In this document: positions 1 through 8,399 of the stretch, one piece after another
How positions within the stretch are numbered: position 1 is the first letter of the stretch
How the letters are laid out: each line of letters opens with the position of its first letter
Assembly (NCBI RefSeq): GCF_009711265.1
Contig: NZ_WMII01000003.1
Coordinates: 62,001-126,000 of the forward strand
Length of the DNA: 64,000 nucleotides
Source of the DNA: Paracoccus shanxieyensis
GTDB lineage: Bacteria; Pseudomonadota; Alphaproteobacteria; Rhodobacterales; Rhodobacteraceae
Direction of reading: 5' to 3'
Made by a program: the position numbers and the translations under genes
Notes under the pieces: generated by a model
Database searches by the model: none
Seen by the model: the letters and a program-made list of their open reading frames with translations, nothing else
Told to the model about the DNA's origin: nothing

Positions 1-1085
1 TGCGCCAGTTCCGCCAGCTTGGGCGAGAACCCGGCATAGGCGTCCAGCACGGTCGCCTGCGCCTCGGGCCATGCGATGGTGCGCGGGGTTTCGGTCGGCA
101 GCGGCGCGTTGCGGTCCCAGACCTGCAGCTTGTCCAGACCCAGCCATTTCGCCTTCAGCCGGTAATAGCGATGCGACAGGCGCGGATAGGCGGCGGTGAC
201 GGCAGCCCGCAATGCCTCGACCACCTCGGGTTCGACATGGTTCGACAGGTGACGGGCGGTCTGCGGGGTGGGCATCTTGCGCCACTTGTCCTCGACCGCC
301 TTTTCCTTGGCCAGCGTATTGGTGATGCGGGCAAACAGCTTGATATTCTTGCCAAAGGTTTCGGCCAGCGCCTGCGATGCCGCCTCGCGCCGTGCGCGGT
401 CGTGATCGGTCATCAGGTTCAGCGTGGCTTCGATGCCCAGCGTGTCGCCGCCCACATCGAAGGTCAGCCCGGCGGTGGTTTCATCGAACAGCCGGTTCCA
501 TGCCGCAGCGCCGACGACGGAATTGTCGTGCAGGAATCGCTCAAGCTCATCGGACAGCTGATAGGGGCGCATGGCGCGCATCCGGTCAAAGACGGGCTTG
601 TAGCGCGCCGGGCCGCCATCCTGTGCAAAGACCTCGGCATAGCGGTCATCGGGGATGCGGTTGAACTCAAGGCTGAAGAAAACCAGCTTTGTCGTGTCGT
701 CGGTGATGCGGTCCTGCAGATCGCCCATGAACTTGGCGCGGCCCGCATCGGTGGTGTTCTGGTAATAGCGCAGCCCGGCATAGGACATGATCCGCCCGGC
801 CAGCACGTCGATCTGCTGATAGCGTTCGATACAATCCAGCATCTTCGGGCCGTCCAGCGTGGCCAGCCGCCCTTCGTAATCCTTGGCGAATTGCGTGCAG
901 GCGGCGGAAAGCGTGTCCAGATCCGCCTGCAGTTCCGGGGCGTCCGGGGCGGGATACAGATCGGTCAGATCCCAGTCGGGCAGCGTGCCAAGATCCGCAA
1001 CCGGCGCCGCGGATGCGGCCTCGTCGCGGGCAAGGATCTGCGGACGGGCGTGGCGCAAAAGGCGATTCGAGTGGGAGGTCGTCAT
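1..1085 (-). CDS. pepF: Oligoendopeptidase F (M3 family), N-terminal part, cut by window edge
   Basis: The minus-strand reading frame is open from an ATG at 1085 to the left edge, giving the first 361 residues of a protein that in this family is about 600 residues long. The start MTTSHSNRLL is followed by the LPDWDLTDLYP segment typical of M3B oligoendopeptidases near residues 35-45, then helical sequence matching the family's N-terminal domain (for example MSYAGLRYYQNT). The HEXXH zinc site lies in the missing C-terminal half, so catalysis cannot be checked. The enzyme normally degrades short peptides in the cytoplasm. The next gene upstream on the same strand (1150-2097) is 64 bases away, so co-transcription is possible. 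The overlapping frames on both strands look like shadows. Confidence 0.88.
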   Translation of the reverse strand, partial: MTTSHSNRLLRHARPQILARDEAASAAPVADLGTLPDWDLTDLYPAPDAPELQADLDTLSAACTQFAKDYEGRLATLDGPKMLDCIERYQQIDVLAGRIMSYAGLRYYQNTTDAGRAKFMGDLQDRITDDTTKLVFFSLEFNRIPDDRYAEVFAQDGGPARYKPVFDRMRAMRPYQLSDELERFLHDNSVVGAAAWNRLFDETTAGLTFDVGGDTLGIEATLNLMTDHDRARREAASQALAETFGKNIKLFARITNTLAKEKAVEDKWRKMPTPQTARHLSNHVEPEVVEALRAAVTAAYPRLSHRYYRLKAKWLGLDKLQVWDRNAPLPTETPRTIAWPEAQATVLDAYAGFSPKLAELA

Positions 1086-1149
1086 GGTCAATCCTTTCGG
1101 TTGCCCAAGATTTGACGGTTTGACCCACGGGCCGCAACCCATGGCGACA

Positions 1150-2097
1150 TCACATCGCCAGAGAGGCCGCCTGAAAATGCGCGATTGCGGCGGTCATGAA
1201 ATGGTCGCGGATGTCGTCGCGTTCCATCATCGCCTCGTGCCGGGCCCCGGCCAGTTCCAGCAATTGCGCGCCGGGCCAATCCGCGATGCGCTGCCGGATG
1301 GCCGCGCCGGATACGATGCGCTCATCCCCGCCAAGCGTGATCAGCGTGGGGATGGCGGGCAGGTCCGTCGCCGCCAGCCGGTCGCATTCGCTCAGGGCCT
1401 CGCGCAGCCAGTGGTTCGTGACGCCGCCGATGCTGAGATCGGGCCATGCGTCGGCTTCGCGGATCATGCGCCCCCAGCGCAGGGCGTCGCAGGTCAGCAG
1501 ATTGTCGTGAAATCCGGTTTTCAGCACCAGCGGCTCATACCCGCCCGAGCCGATGGCGGCCCGGCTGCCCAGCCCGATGGATTGCGCGCCGCCCGACAGG
1601 ATCCCGGCCAGCCTGCGCAGCGCAGGCGACAGCGCCAGCCCGAACATCGGCGCGGAAAACACCGCCGAGACGACAGGCAGCCCATCCTGCAAGGCCGTCA
1701 AACCGATGGCGCCGCCCATGGAATGCGCCAGCAGATGCCAAGGCTGCGGCAGCGCGCGTTCCTGCGCGGCCACCACCAGCTCCAGCACGTCCAGTTGATA
1801 ATCGCGGAAACGCCCGACATGGCCGGGGCGTGGATCGGACAGCAGGCGGTCCGACATGCCCTGACCGCGCCAGTCCAGCGCGATCACGTCATAGCCCTCG
1901 GTCGCCAGTTGCGTGGCCACCTCGTCGTATTTCTCGACATATTCGGTGCGGCCGGGAAACAGCAGGACCGATCCTGCCGCACCGCCGGTCGTCCAATGCG
2001 CGCCCCGCAGCTTCACCCCATCCTCGGCGCGCAGCCAGAACGGCCGGGCTATCGAGGCGGGGTCGTCTGGCAACCTGTGAAAAGGTGCGGGGCGCAT
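1150..2097 (-). CDS. Alpha/beta hydrolase, lysophospholipase / serine aminopeptidase S33 type
   Basis: A 315-residue protein with a full alpha/beta hydrolase layout: strand-rich start, the DWRGQG turn at residues 75-80, the nucleophile elbow AHSMGG with the likely catalytic Ser126, and a late GARHEAMMERD segment near residue 288 that supplies the catalytic His. This arrangement matches PldB-like lysophospholipases and monoacylglycerol lipases, which hydrolyse lipid esters. The true substrate cannot be told from sequence. No signal peptide is visible, so it is probably cytoplasmic. It lies five bases downstream of the SCP2-domain gene on the same strand, so the two probably share a transcript and perhaps a lipid-related role. 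Confidence 0.82.
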   Translation of the reverse strand: MRPAPFHRLPDDPASIARPFWLRAEDGVKLRGAHWTTGGAAGSVLLFPGRTEYVEKYDEVATQLATEGYDVIALDWRGQGMSDRLLSDPRPGHVGRFRDYQLDVLELVVAAQERALPQPWHLLAHSMGGAIGLTALQDGLPVVSAVFSAPMFGLALSPALRRLAGILSGGAQSIGLGSRAAIGSGGYEPLVLKTGFHDNLLTCDALRWGRMIREADAWPDLSIGGVTNHWLREALSECDRLAATDLPAIPTLITLGGDERIVSGAAIRQRIADWPGAQLLELAGARHEAMMERDDIRDHFMTAAIAHFQAASLAM

Positions 2098-2102
2098 GGC
2101 GC

Positions 2103-2387
2103 TTAGCCCAGAATCGAGCCCAGTTTCATGGCCGTGCCCATCGAGCCATCGACCTTCAGCTTGCCGGTCATGAACGCCATGGTCGGGTTCACATCGCCCG
2201 ACAGCAGCCCCTCGAAGGTTTCGCGGCTGGCGGTCAGGGTCACGTCGGCTTCGTCATCGGCGGCACGCGCGCCATTGGCGTCGATATAGACGGCACCTTC
2301 GCCCTCGATCACGAATTTGGCGGTGCCGTCGAAGCCCTTGGCTTTCGAGTCCAGCGCGGCCACTGCGGCCTCGACCACTTTGCTCAT
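2103..2387 (-). CDS. SCP2 sterol-binding-domain protein
   Basis: A 94-residue protein made of a single SCP2 (sterol carrier protein 2) fold. The family signature is seen as a central KFVIEGEGAVYIDANG segment, then DVTLTASRETFEGLLSGDVNPTM, the usual DCxI/LSxxxxxxLxxGxxxPxxAF pattern, and the closing GKLKVDGSMGTAMKLGSIL. Such stand-alone domains bind hydrophobic ligands such as fatty acyl chains; no enzyme activity is expected. The start ATG at 2387 gives the normal length. It is the first gene of a probable two-gene unit with the hydrolase at 1150-2097, and it is divergent from the TPR gene that starts at 2447. Confidence 0.88.
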   Translation of the reverse strand: MSKVVEAAVAALDSKAKGFDGTAKFVIEGEGAVYIDANGARAADDEADVTLTASRETFEGLLSGDVNPTMAFMTGKLKVDGSMGTAMKLGSILG

Positions 2388-2446
2388 ATGGAAAACTCCC
2401 CTGACTGTGTCTGGAAATGGATTGGGTGGACAGTTACATAGTGCTT

Positions 2447-3199
2447 ATGCGTTGGCCAGTCCCCCATTTCCACATTGCCGTTGCGGCAGGGTTAATCCTG
2501 TGGCCCGCGGCCGTCGCGCCGGGCTTTGCCGAGCCTGCGTCTGCCGGGTATCGCGTGATCCCGGTCCAGACCGACGCCCCGCCCGAGAACGCACAGCCCG
2601 AGAACGCGCCGCCCGAGGACGATTCGCCGCAGGACGCTCCCGACGATCAGGCCCCGCCTGATGAGGCGCTGACTGAACCCGCCGCGCCCCCCGAACCCAC
2701 CGCCGAGGCCCGCCTGCGCGAGCGTGAGGATCTGGACGCGCTGTTTGCCGAACTGGCCGAACCCGAGGGCGAGGCGTGGTCGCGCGCCGAAACCGATATC
2801 CTGCGCATCTGGTCGCGCTCCGGCTCGGCCAGCATGGACATGCTGCTGAAACGCGGCGAGGCGGCGCTGGATGCAGGCGATACCGGCAGCGCCATCGGGC
2901 ATCTGACGGCGCTGACCGATCATGCCCCCGATTTCGCGGGCGGCTGGTATCTGCGCGGCGTGGCCTTCTATCTGCAGGGCGATTACGGCGTGGCCATTGC
3001 CGACATGGCCGAAACGCTGAAGCTTGAGCCGCGCCATTTCGGCGCCTTGACCCAGCTTGGCGCGATGTTCGAGGAATTGGGCGATAACGACCGCGCGCTG
3101 GACGCCTATCGCGCCAGCCTGAAGATCCACCCCCATCAGCAGGACGCGGCCGATGCCGTGACGCGGCTGGAAGCTCAAAGCGAAGGCACGGACGCCTGA
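2447..3199 (+). CDS. Exported tetratricopeptide-repeat protein
   Basis: A 250-residue protein starting MRWPVPHFHIAVAAGLILWP, with a hydrophobic leader and a probable cleavage after AEPA near residue 30, so it is likely periplasmic. Residues 45-85 are a run of Pro, Glu, Asp and Ala (PENAQPENAPPEDDSPQD), probably a disordered linker. Residues 130-240 hold about three TPR units (AIGHLTALTDHAPDFAGGWY, AIADMAETLKLEPRHFGALT, ALDAYRASLKIHPHQQDA). TPRs mediate protein binding; the partner is unknown. An upstream in-frame ATG at 2417 would add ten residues before the leader, so the start at 2447 is preferred. The next gene begins one base after its stop, suggesting an operon with the helicase. Confidence 0.8.
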   Translation: MRWPVPHFHIAVAAGLILWPAAVAPGFAEPASAGYRVIPVQTDAPPENAQPENAPPEDDSPQDAPDDQAPPDEALTEPAAPPEPTAEARLREREDLDALFAELAEPEGEAWSRAETDILRIWSRSGSASMDMLLKRGEAALDAGDTGSAIGHLTALTDHAPDFAGGWYLRGVAFYLQGDYGVAIADMAETLKLEPRHFGALTQLGAMFEELGDNDRALDAYRASLKIHPHQQDAADAVTRLEAQSEGTDA

Positions 3200-3200
3200 G

Positions 3201-6200
3201 ATGCAGGACAGATCACGGGTCACGGCGGTTCTTGGCCCGACCAATACCGGCAAGACGCATTACGCCATCGAACGAATGCTGGCGCATCGCACCGGCGTCA
3301 TCGGCCTGCCGCTGCGCCTGCTGGCGCGCGAGGTCTATGACCGGATCGTCAAGGCGCGCGGCCCCTCGGTCGTGGCGCTGGTCACGGGCGAGGAACGCAT
3401 CATCCCCGAGCGGGTGCAATATTGGGTCGCCACCACCGAGGCGATGCCGATGGTCGGTGCCGATTTCGTCGCCATCGACGAGATCCAGCTTTGCGCCGAT
3501 CCCGAACGCGGCCATGTCTTCACCGACCGCCTGCTGCACGCGCGCGGCCTGCATGAGACGCTGTTTCTGGGCAGCGACACCATGCGCCCCGCCATCGCGG
3601 CGCTGGTGCCGGGCGTGCAGTTCATGCGGCGCGAGCGGTTTTCCACGCTCAGCTGGGCCGGGTCGAAAAAGATCAGCCGGATGCCGCCGCGCTCGGCCAT
3701 CGTCAGTTTTTCGGTCGATGAGGTCTATGCCACCGCCGAGCTGATCCGGCGGCAGAAAGGCGGCTGCGCCGTGGTCATGGGCGCGCTGTCGCCCCGCACG
3801 CGCAATGCACAGGTCGCCATGTATCAGGCGGGCGAGGTCGATTTTCTGGTCGCCACGGACGCCATCGGCATGGGGCTGAATCTGGATATCCGCCATGTCG
3901 CCTTTTCGGGAACCGAAAAATTCGACGGCCGCCGTTACCGCCCGCTGTTTCCGCACGAACTGGGCCAGATCGCGGGCCGGGCAGGGCGGCATACCGAGCC
4001 GGGCACCTTCGGCGTCACCGGCGATGCGAGCCCCTTGGACGAGGGTTTGATCGAGGCGATCGAGAACCACCGTTTCCAGCCGATCAGCCGCCTGATGTGG
4101 CGCAACGCCAATATCGAATATGGCACGGTGGACCGGCTGATCCAAAGCCTCGAGACCTCGCCCGACAGCGAATGGCTGTCGCGGGGGCGCGAAGCGGACG
4201 ACCTGCGGGCGCTGAAGGCGCTGACCGCGATGCCCGAGATCCGCGACCGATTGACCCACCCCAAGGATGTGCGGCTGCTGTGGGATGTGTGCCGCGTGCC
4301 GGATTTTCGCTCGATATCTCCGGCAGAACATTCTACGCTTCTGGCGCGCATCTATGGGTTTTTGCAGGATGGGCATGTGCCGGGGGATTGGCTGGCGGGC
4401 CAGATCCAGCGCATCGACAAGGTGCAGGGCGACATCGACACTTTGTCGAAACGTTTGGCATATATCCGCACTTGGACCTATGTGGCGCAGCGCACGGGTT
4501 GGGTTTCTGACGAAAGCCATTGGCGGGGGGAAACCCGCGCTGTAGAAGATCGCTTGTCTGATGCGCTGCATGCCGCATTGACGCAAAGATTCGTGGACCG
4601 GCGCACGTCAGTGCTACTGCGCCGGCTCAAACAGAAGGAGAGCCTTTTGGCCGAGGTGAACGACAAGGGCGAAGTGACGGTCGAGGGCGAATTCGCCGGC
4701 CGTCTGGAGGGATTCCGCTTCCGCGCCGATCCGAATGCAACCGGGGACGAGGCGAAGATGCTCTCGCGCGCCGCCTATGAGGCGCTGAAACCCGAATTCC
4801 ACCTGCGGGCCGACCGGTTCTATAACGCGCCGGACACCGAGCTGGACTTTACCGAACAGGGCGGCCTGATGTGGGGCAGTTCGGCCGTCGGCAAGCTGGT
4901 CAAGGGCGGTGAGCCGCTGAAAGCCGGGGTCGAGCCTTTCGTCGACGAAGAGGCCGGTCCCGAGATCGCCGAAAAGGTCCGCCGCCGTCTGCAGCATTTC
5001 ATCGACCGCAAGATTGCCACGGCCTTCGAGCCGCTGCTGGCCTTGAAAAACGACGAAACGCTGACCGGGCTGGCCCGTGGCTTTGCCTTCCGTCTGGTGG
5101 AATCGCTGGGCGTGATCCCGCGCGACGGCATCGCGACCGAGGTCAAGGAACTGGACCAGGACGCGCGCGGCCTGCTGCGCAAGCATGGCGTGCGCTTCGG
5201 CCAGTTCACCGTTTTCCAGCCCGCGCTGCTGAAACCCGCTCCGACGCGCCTGCGTCTGGTGCTGTGGGGTCTGGCGCAGGATCTGGGTGAATTCCCCGAA
5301 AGCCCGCCGCCGGGTCTGGTGACGATCCCGAACCTGCCCGATGTGCCCAAGGGCTATTACACGCTGTCGGGCTATCACCCGGCGGGCGACCGTGCGATCC
5401 GCATCGACATGCTGGAACGTCTGGCCGACATGCTGCGCGCGCAAGACAGCCGCGCGGGCTTTGAGGCGACGCCCGACATGCTGTCGATCACCGGCATGAC
5501 GCTGGAACAGTTCTCGGGGCTGATGGAAGGTCTGGGCTACCGCGCCGAAAAGGGCGAACGTCCCAAGGCCCGCGCCGAAGCCGCGCCGGTCGCGGCACCT
5601 GCCCCCGAGGCGGGCGATGGCGAACATCCGTTGACCGAGGAAGAAAGCGTCCTTGCTGCGGAAACCCGCGCCAAATGGGAAGCAGAACAGGCCGCCCGCA
5701 AGGTCGAGGATGCCGAAGCCCCCGCGACCGAGGATGCCGCGACTGAGGATGCCGTGACCGAGGAACCCGCCGCCGAAGCTCCGCCCGAGGTCGAGACCTT
5801 CTACACCTTCACATGGGCTCCGCGCCCGCGCGGCAACCGTCGCCCCGAACGGGGTGGCGAGCGCGGCGGTGATCGGGGTGGCGATCGGGGCGGCGACCGC
5901 AAAGCCGGCGGCGACCGCGCCGAGCGTGGCCCGCGCCCGCAGGGCGAACGCGGCCCGCGCCGCGACCGCGATGCGCAAGCTGGCGGTCAGGGCGCTCAGG
6001 CTCAGGGTGAAGGCAAGCCCCGGTCCGAGGGCAAGCCGTGCCGGGATGACAACCGCGGGGAACGCGGCGAACGTCAGGAACGCGGCAACTTCAAGGGCAA
6101 GCCCCGCCATGACGGCAAGGGCAAACCGCGCCATGACAGTCCCAAAAGCTTCGAGGCCCGCCCGCCCAAGGCCGACAAGCCGATGGATCCGGACAGCCCC

Positions 6201-6236
6201 TTCGCCATCCTTGCCTCGTTGAAAAACAAATCGTGA
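3201..6236 (+). CDS. SUV3-like DExH-box RNA helicase with basic Gly/Arg-rich tail
   Basis: A 1011-residue superfamily 2 helicase. Motif I is GPTNTGKT at residues 12-19, motif II is DEIQ near residue 94, motif III-like GSDTM follows, and motifs V and VI appear as ATDAIGMGLNLD and QIAGRAGRH. GPTNTGKT and GRAGRH are hallmarks of the SUV3 family, the mitochondrial helicase that works with degradosome nucleases; alphaproteobacteria carry related proteins. The middle part has no clear domain. Residues from about 800 are low complexity: an Ala/Glu-rich acidic stretch, then GGERGGDRGGDRGGD-type repeats and basic Arg/Gly/Lys sequence, likely RNA-binding. The stop overlaps the start of the S4 protein gene, so the two RNA-binding proteins are probably made together. 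Confidence 0.85.
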   Translation: MQDRSRVTAVLGPTNTGKTHYAIERMLAHRTGVIGLPLRLLAREVYDRIVKARGPSVVALVTGEERIIPERVQYWVATTEAMPMVGADFVAIDEIQLCADPERGHVFTDRLLHARGLHETLFLGSDTMRPAIAALVPGVQFMRRERFSTLSWAGSKKISRMPPRSAIVSFSVDEVYATAELIRRQKGGCAVVMGALSPRTRNAQVAMYQAGEVDFLVATDAIGMGLNLDIRHVAFSGTEKFDGRRYRPLFPHELGQIAGRAGRHTEPGTFGVTGDASPLDEGLIEAIENHRFQPISRLMWRNANIEYGTVDRLIQSLETSPDSEWLSRGREADDLRALKALTAMPEIRDRLTHPKDVRLLWDVCRVPDFRSISPAEHSTLLARIYGFLQDGHVPGDWLAGQIQRIDKVQGDIDTLSKRLAYIRTWTYVAQRTGWVSDESHWRGETRAVEDRLSDALHAALTQRFVDRRTSVLLRRLKQKESLLAEVNDKGEVTVEGEFAGRLEGFRFRADPNATGDEAKMLSRAAYEALKPEFHLRADRFYNAPDTELDFTEQGGLMWGSSAVGKLVKGGEPLKAGVEPFVDEEAGPEIAEKVRRRLQHFIDRKIATAFEPLLALKNDETLTGLARGFAFRLVESLGVIPRDGIATEVKELDQDARGLLRKHGVRFGQFTVFQPALLKPAPTRLRLVLWGLAQDLGEFPESPPPGLVTIPNLPDVPKGYYTLSGYHPAGDRAIRIDMLERLADMLRAQDSRAGFEATPDMLSITGMTLEQFSGLMEGLGYRAEKGERPKARAEAAPVAAPAPEAGDGEHPLTEEESVLAAETRAKWEAEQAARKVEDAEAPATEDAATEDAVTEEPAAEAPPEVETFYTFTWAPRPRGNRRPERGGERGGDRGGDRGGDRKAGGDRAERGPRPQGERGPRRDRDAQAGGQGAQAQGEGKPRSEGKPCRDDNRGERGERQERGNFKGKPRHDGKGKPRHDSPKSFEARPPKADKPMDPDSPFAILASLKNKS

Positions 6237-6508
6237 GCGATGGCGCCGCAGCCGGGATTCGTCTGGATCGCTGGCTGCATCACGCGCGCCTGTTTCGCAC
6301 CCGCACGCTTGCGGCGGATGCGATCAGCGCCGGGGGGATCAGGCTGAACGGCAATTCCTGCCGCAAACCTGCCCAGACCGTGCGCGGCGGCGATACGGTG
6401 ACCGTTTCGGCGCATGGTAGGGTTCAGGTGCTGCGCGTGGTCGATCTGGGCGAAAGGCGCGGCCCCGCCACCGAGGCCGCGACGCTTTACGAGGAACTGC
6501 CGGGCTGA
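6233..6508 (+). CDS. S4-domain RNA-binding protein (Hsp15-like)
   Basis: A 91-residue protein that is essentially one S4 RNA-binding domain: IRLDRWLHHARLFRTRTLAA then AGGIRLNGNSCRKPAQTVRGGDTVTV. The pattern matches Hsp15/HslR, which in E. coli binds stalled 50S subunits carrying free nascent chain, but the protein is shorter than E. coli Hsp15 (133 residues) and lacks its basic C-terminal extension. It starts with GTG at 6233, overlapping the helicase TGA in a GTGA arrangement, so translational coupling is likely. The helicase-S4-fdxA-carD order looks familiar from other alphaproteobacteria. Confidence 0.87.
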   Translation: MSDGAAAGIRLDRWLHHARLFRTRTLAADAISAGGIRLNGNSCRKPAQTVRGGDTVTVSAHGRVQVLRVVDLGERRGPATEAATLYEELPG

Positions 6509-6682
6509 TTCTGCGATTGGCCTTGGTGGAACGCGGGAAAGCGTTTCGCCTTGGGCGTTTTTGAAGGAACAAGCATCCGCAAGGCTGGCCGGCCCGTCGG
6601 ATGCGGGTCTTTTCGGACCTGCCGGCCTTGAATGACACCTCAGCCAAGCGTAACTAGCCGGCCAGGAAGCAGGAACAGACCC

Positions 6683-7021
6683 ATGACCTACGTTGTCACC
6701 GATAATTGCATCATGTGCAAATACACCGATTGCGTCGAGGTGTGCCCCGTGGACTGTTTCTACGAGGGTGAAAACACGCTGGTCATCCATCCCGACGAAT
6801 GCATCGACTGCGGCGTCTGCGAACCGGAATGCCCGGCGGATGCGATCCGTCCGGATACCGAGCCGGACATGGATAAATGGGTCGAATTCAACCGCAAATA
6901 TTCGGAACTCTGGCCGGTCATCACCCGCAAGAAAGATCCGATGCCGGGATATCAGGAAATGGACGGCCAGTCCGACAAGCTTGAGAAATACTTCTCGGAA
7001 GCGCCGGGCGAGGGCGATTGA
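6683..7021 (+). CDS. fdxA: 7Fe ferredoxin FdxA
   Basis: A 112-residue ferredoxin. The start [20 protein letters not shown] supplies a Cys-rich motif for the [3Fe-4S] cluster and part of the second cluster ([11 protein letters not shown]), and [16 protein letters not shown] gives the classical CxxCxxCxxxCP for the [4Fe-4S] cluster. Residues after about 60 form the alpha-helical tail typical of Azotobacter-type FdxA. It carries electrons at low potential in the cytoplasm; the partner enzymes are not evident. The ATG at 6683 has an AGGAA ribosome site just upstream and gives the normal length; an earlier frame start at 6632 would only add unrelated residues. It is followed by 338 bases without a gene before carD. 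Confidence 0.95.
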   Translation: MTYVVTDNCIMCKYTDCVEVCPVDCFYEGENTLVIHPDECIDCGVCEPECPADAIRPDTEPDMDKWVEFNRKYSELWPVITRKKDPMPGYQEMDGQSDKLEKYFSEAPGEGD

Positions 7022-7162
7022 TCCCTGTGGCATTCTGGCGCGCGGCCCCTTGATTCGCGCGCTGCAGCATCCCATCTGCATCGGGCAGGATCGTATTAGC
7101 GCCCTGATCGCAAAGCATTATGCCGCCACTGTAAGCATCGTGCCGCATCTGCGGCATCGGCT

Positions 7163-7191
7163 TTGATTTCGGGCGAAAATTGTGATACCTT
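7163..7191 (+). promoter_or_regulatory. Possible promoter in the fdxA-carD gap
   Basis: A TTGATT box (7163-7168) and a TACCTT box (7186-7191) are separated by 17 bases, a spacing suited to a housekeeping sigma factor. It would start transcription near 7198, ahead of the structured region and carD. The match is moderate and rests on inspection only. Confidence 0.3.
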
Positions 7192-7197
7192 CGTGAC

Positions 7198-7325
7198 ATA
7201 TATTGCCCATAAGCCGTCTGCGGTCCTTGGGTGATGCTGCCCCTGTCCGACCGACTGCCCGGCCCGGATGCAAGAACAAGAATGGTGGCCCAGAGGACGG
7301 GTATGACCCGCCTTCGGGCTTTTTG
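7198..7325 (+). ncRNA. Candidate structured RNA or carD leader
   Basis: The 338-base gap between fdxA and carD contains no convincing coding frame but has strong RNA-folding potential. GTCCTTGGG at 7223-7231 can pair with CCCAGAGGAC at 7289-7298, leaving one bulged G. Next to it CGGGT (7298-7302) pairs with ACCCG (7306-7310), or ACCCG can instead pair with CGGG (7315-7318) just before a run of five T at 7320-7324. This could be an independent small RNA ended by an intrinsic terminator or a leader that controls carD by alternative folding. I could not match it to 6S, SRP RNA or another known family. Confidence 0.35.
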
Positions 7326-7359
7326 CGCCCAGAAGAAGCGCCGCTGTGAAGGAAGCTTT

Positions 7360-7869
7360 ATGTCGAAGTCCAAGAAAACCGAATTCCGCCCCGATGATTT
7401 CGTGGTCTATCCGACCCACGGTGTCGGGCGGATCGTGTCGATCGAAGAGCAGGAGATTGCGGGCCTGCGTCTGGAGATGTTCGTCATCTCGTTTGAAAAG
7501 GACAAGATGACCCTGCGTGTGCCCACCGCGCGCGCCTCGGAAATCGGGATGCGCGGCCTGTCGAGCCCCGATCTGGTGGATCGCGCCCTTGAGACGCTGA
7601 AGGGCAAGGCCCGCGTCAAGCGCGCCATGTGGTCGCGTCGCGCGCAGGAATACGAACAAAAGATCAACTCGGGCGATCTGATGTCGATTGCGGAAGTCGT
7701 GCGCGACCTGCACCGCAATGACGATCAGCGCGAGCAATCCTATTCCGAGCGTCAGCTTTACGAAGCCGCGCTGGACCGTCTGACCCGCGAAGTCGCGGCG
7801 GTCGGTGGCATGGATGAAATGGGCGCGCAGAAAAAGGTCGATGCGGCCTTGGTCACGCGCGCGGCCTGA
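7360..7869 (+). CDS. carD: CarD-family transcriptional regulator
   Basis: A 169-residue protein. Residues 10-65 form the CarD/TRCF RNA-polymerase-interacting domain (DDFVVYPTHGVGRIVSIEEQ, followed by FVISFEKDKMTLRVP), and the rest is the helical DNA-binding region with the conserved SRRAQEYEQKINSGDLMSIAEV segment. CarD binds the beta subunit of RNA polymerase and stabilises open promoter complexes, which matters in alphaproteobacteria whose promoters often lack a strong -10 base pattern. The ATG at 7360 follows a GAAGGA ribosome site and gives the family's usual length; an upstream in-frame start would run into the candidate RNA. A bidirectional terminator follows at once. Confidence 0.95.
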   Translation: MSKSKKTEFRPDDFVVYPTHGVGRIVSIEEQEIAGLRLEMFVISFEKDKMTLRVPTARASEIGMRGLSSPDLVDRALETLKGKARVKRAMWSRRAQEYEQKINSGDLMSIAEVVRDLHRNDDQREQSYSERQLYEAALDRLTREVAAVGGMDEMGAQKKVDAALVTRAA

Positions 7870-7890
7870 TCCCGAAAACTCCGAAAAAAG

Positions 7891-7925
7891 AACGCCCCGG
7901 TCCGCAGTCGCGGCCGGGGCGTTTT
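7891..7925. terminator. Bidirectional intrinsic terminator between carD and the zinc-ribbon gene
   Basis: A ten-base-pair stem (AACGCCCCGG at 7891-7900 with CCGGGGCGTT at 7914-7923) is flanked by a run of A on the left and T on the right, so it can end transcripts from both converging genes. Confidence 0.9.
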
Positions 7926-7947
7926 CGTTCATGACCCGGATGCCGGA

Positions 7948-8271
7948 TCAGTCGTCGTCGGAATCCGCGACATCGGCGATCTCGTCCAGCGAGACATCGC
8001 CATCGTCATCGTCATCGTCCAGCAGATCATCGTCCAGATCGCCGTTGTCGCTGTCCTGATCCAGATCCTCGTCATCGACCAGATCGTTCTGTTCTTCATT
8101 CCGAGCTGCGGTCTTCTCCGAGATCAGCGAGCGCGAGCGGCCATTGGCAAGGCTTTCCGCGGTGAACTGATTGCCGCATTCCGGGCAGGTCATCGGGTCG
8201 TTCAGCAGGTCGTAGAAGCGGGTCGCACAATGGGGGCACTGACGCTTGGTGCCCCATTCCTCTTTGGGCAT
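7948..8271 (-). CDS. FYDLN-type zinc-ribbon protein (TIGR02300 family)
   Basis: A 107-residue protein starting MPKEEWGTKRQCPHCATRFY, with the sequence RFYDLL and two CxxC pairs (CPHC and CPEC) that would bind one zinc ion. Residues from about 60 onward are almost wholly Asp, Glu and Ser (for example DDDLLDDDDDDGDVSLDE), the strongly acidic tail that gives the family its FYDLN-acid name. The family is common in alphaproteobacteria and its role is unknown. The ribbon suggests binding to nucleic acid or protein, while the acidic tail suggests electrostatic contact with a basic partner. It converges on carD with a shared terminator and diverges from the metalloprotease gene at 8400. Confidence 0.9.
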   Translation of the reverse strand: MPKEEWGTKRQCPHCATRFYDLLNDPMTCPECGNQFTAESLANGRSRSLISEKTAARNEEQNDLVDDEDLDQDSDNGDLDDDLLDDDDDDGDVSLDEIADVADSDDD

Positions 8272-8399
8272 GGTATTCTCTTTCCGCCGCAGTTAGGTAA
8301 ATCCGCTGTCCCGTGCCACATGTGGCGCAGGCTGTCAAAGCCTTTTCCCCTTGCGGGAAGGGCGCGGCCAAGTGCGAATAGCTAGGACAGGACGCAGGC

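Noticed and set aside
171-1115. A plus-strand frame over the left edge
   Set aside because: The minus strand holds oligoendopeptidase F with clear M3 sequence and a good start at 1085; the plus frame has no motif.
7198-7325. Identification of the fdxA-carD gap as 6S RNA
   Set aside because: The long helix and size made me think of 6S, but the central-bubble pattern and closing stem could not be matched by eye, so it is left unnamed.
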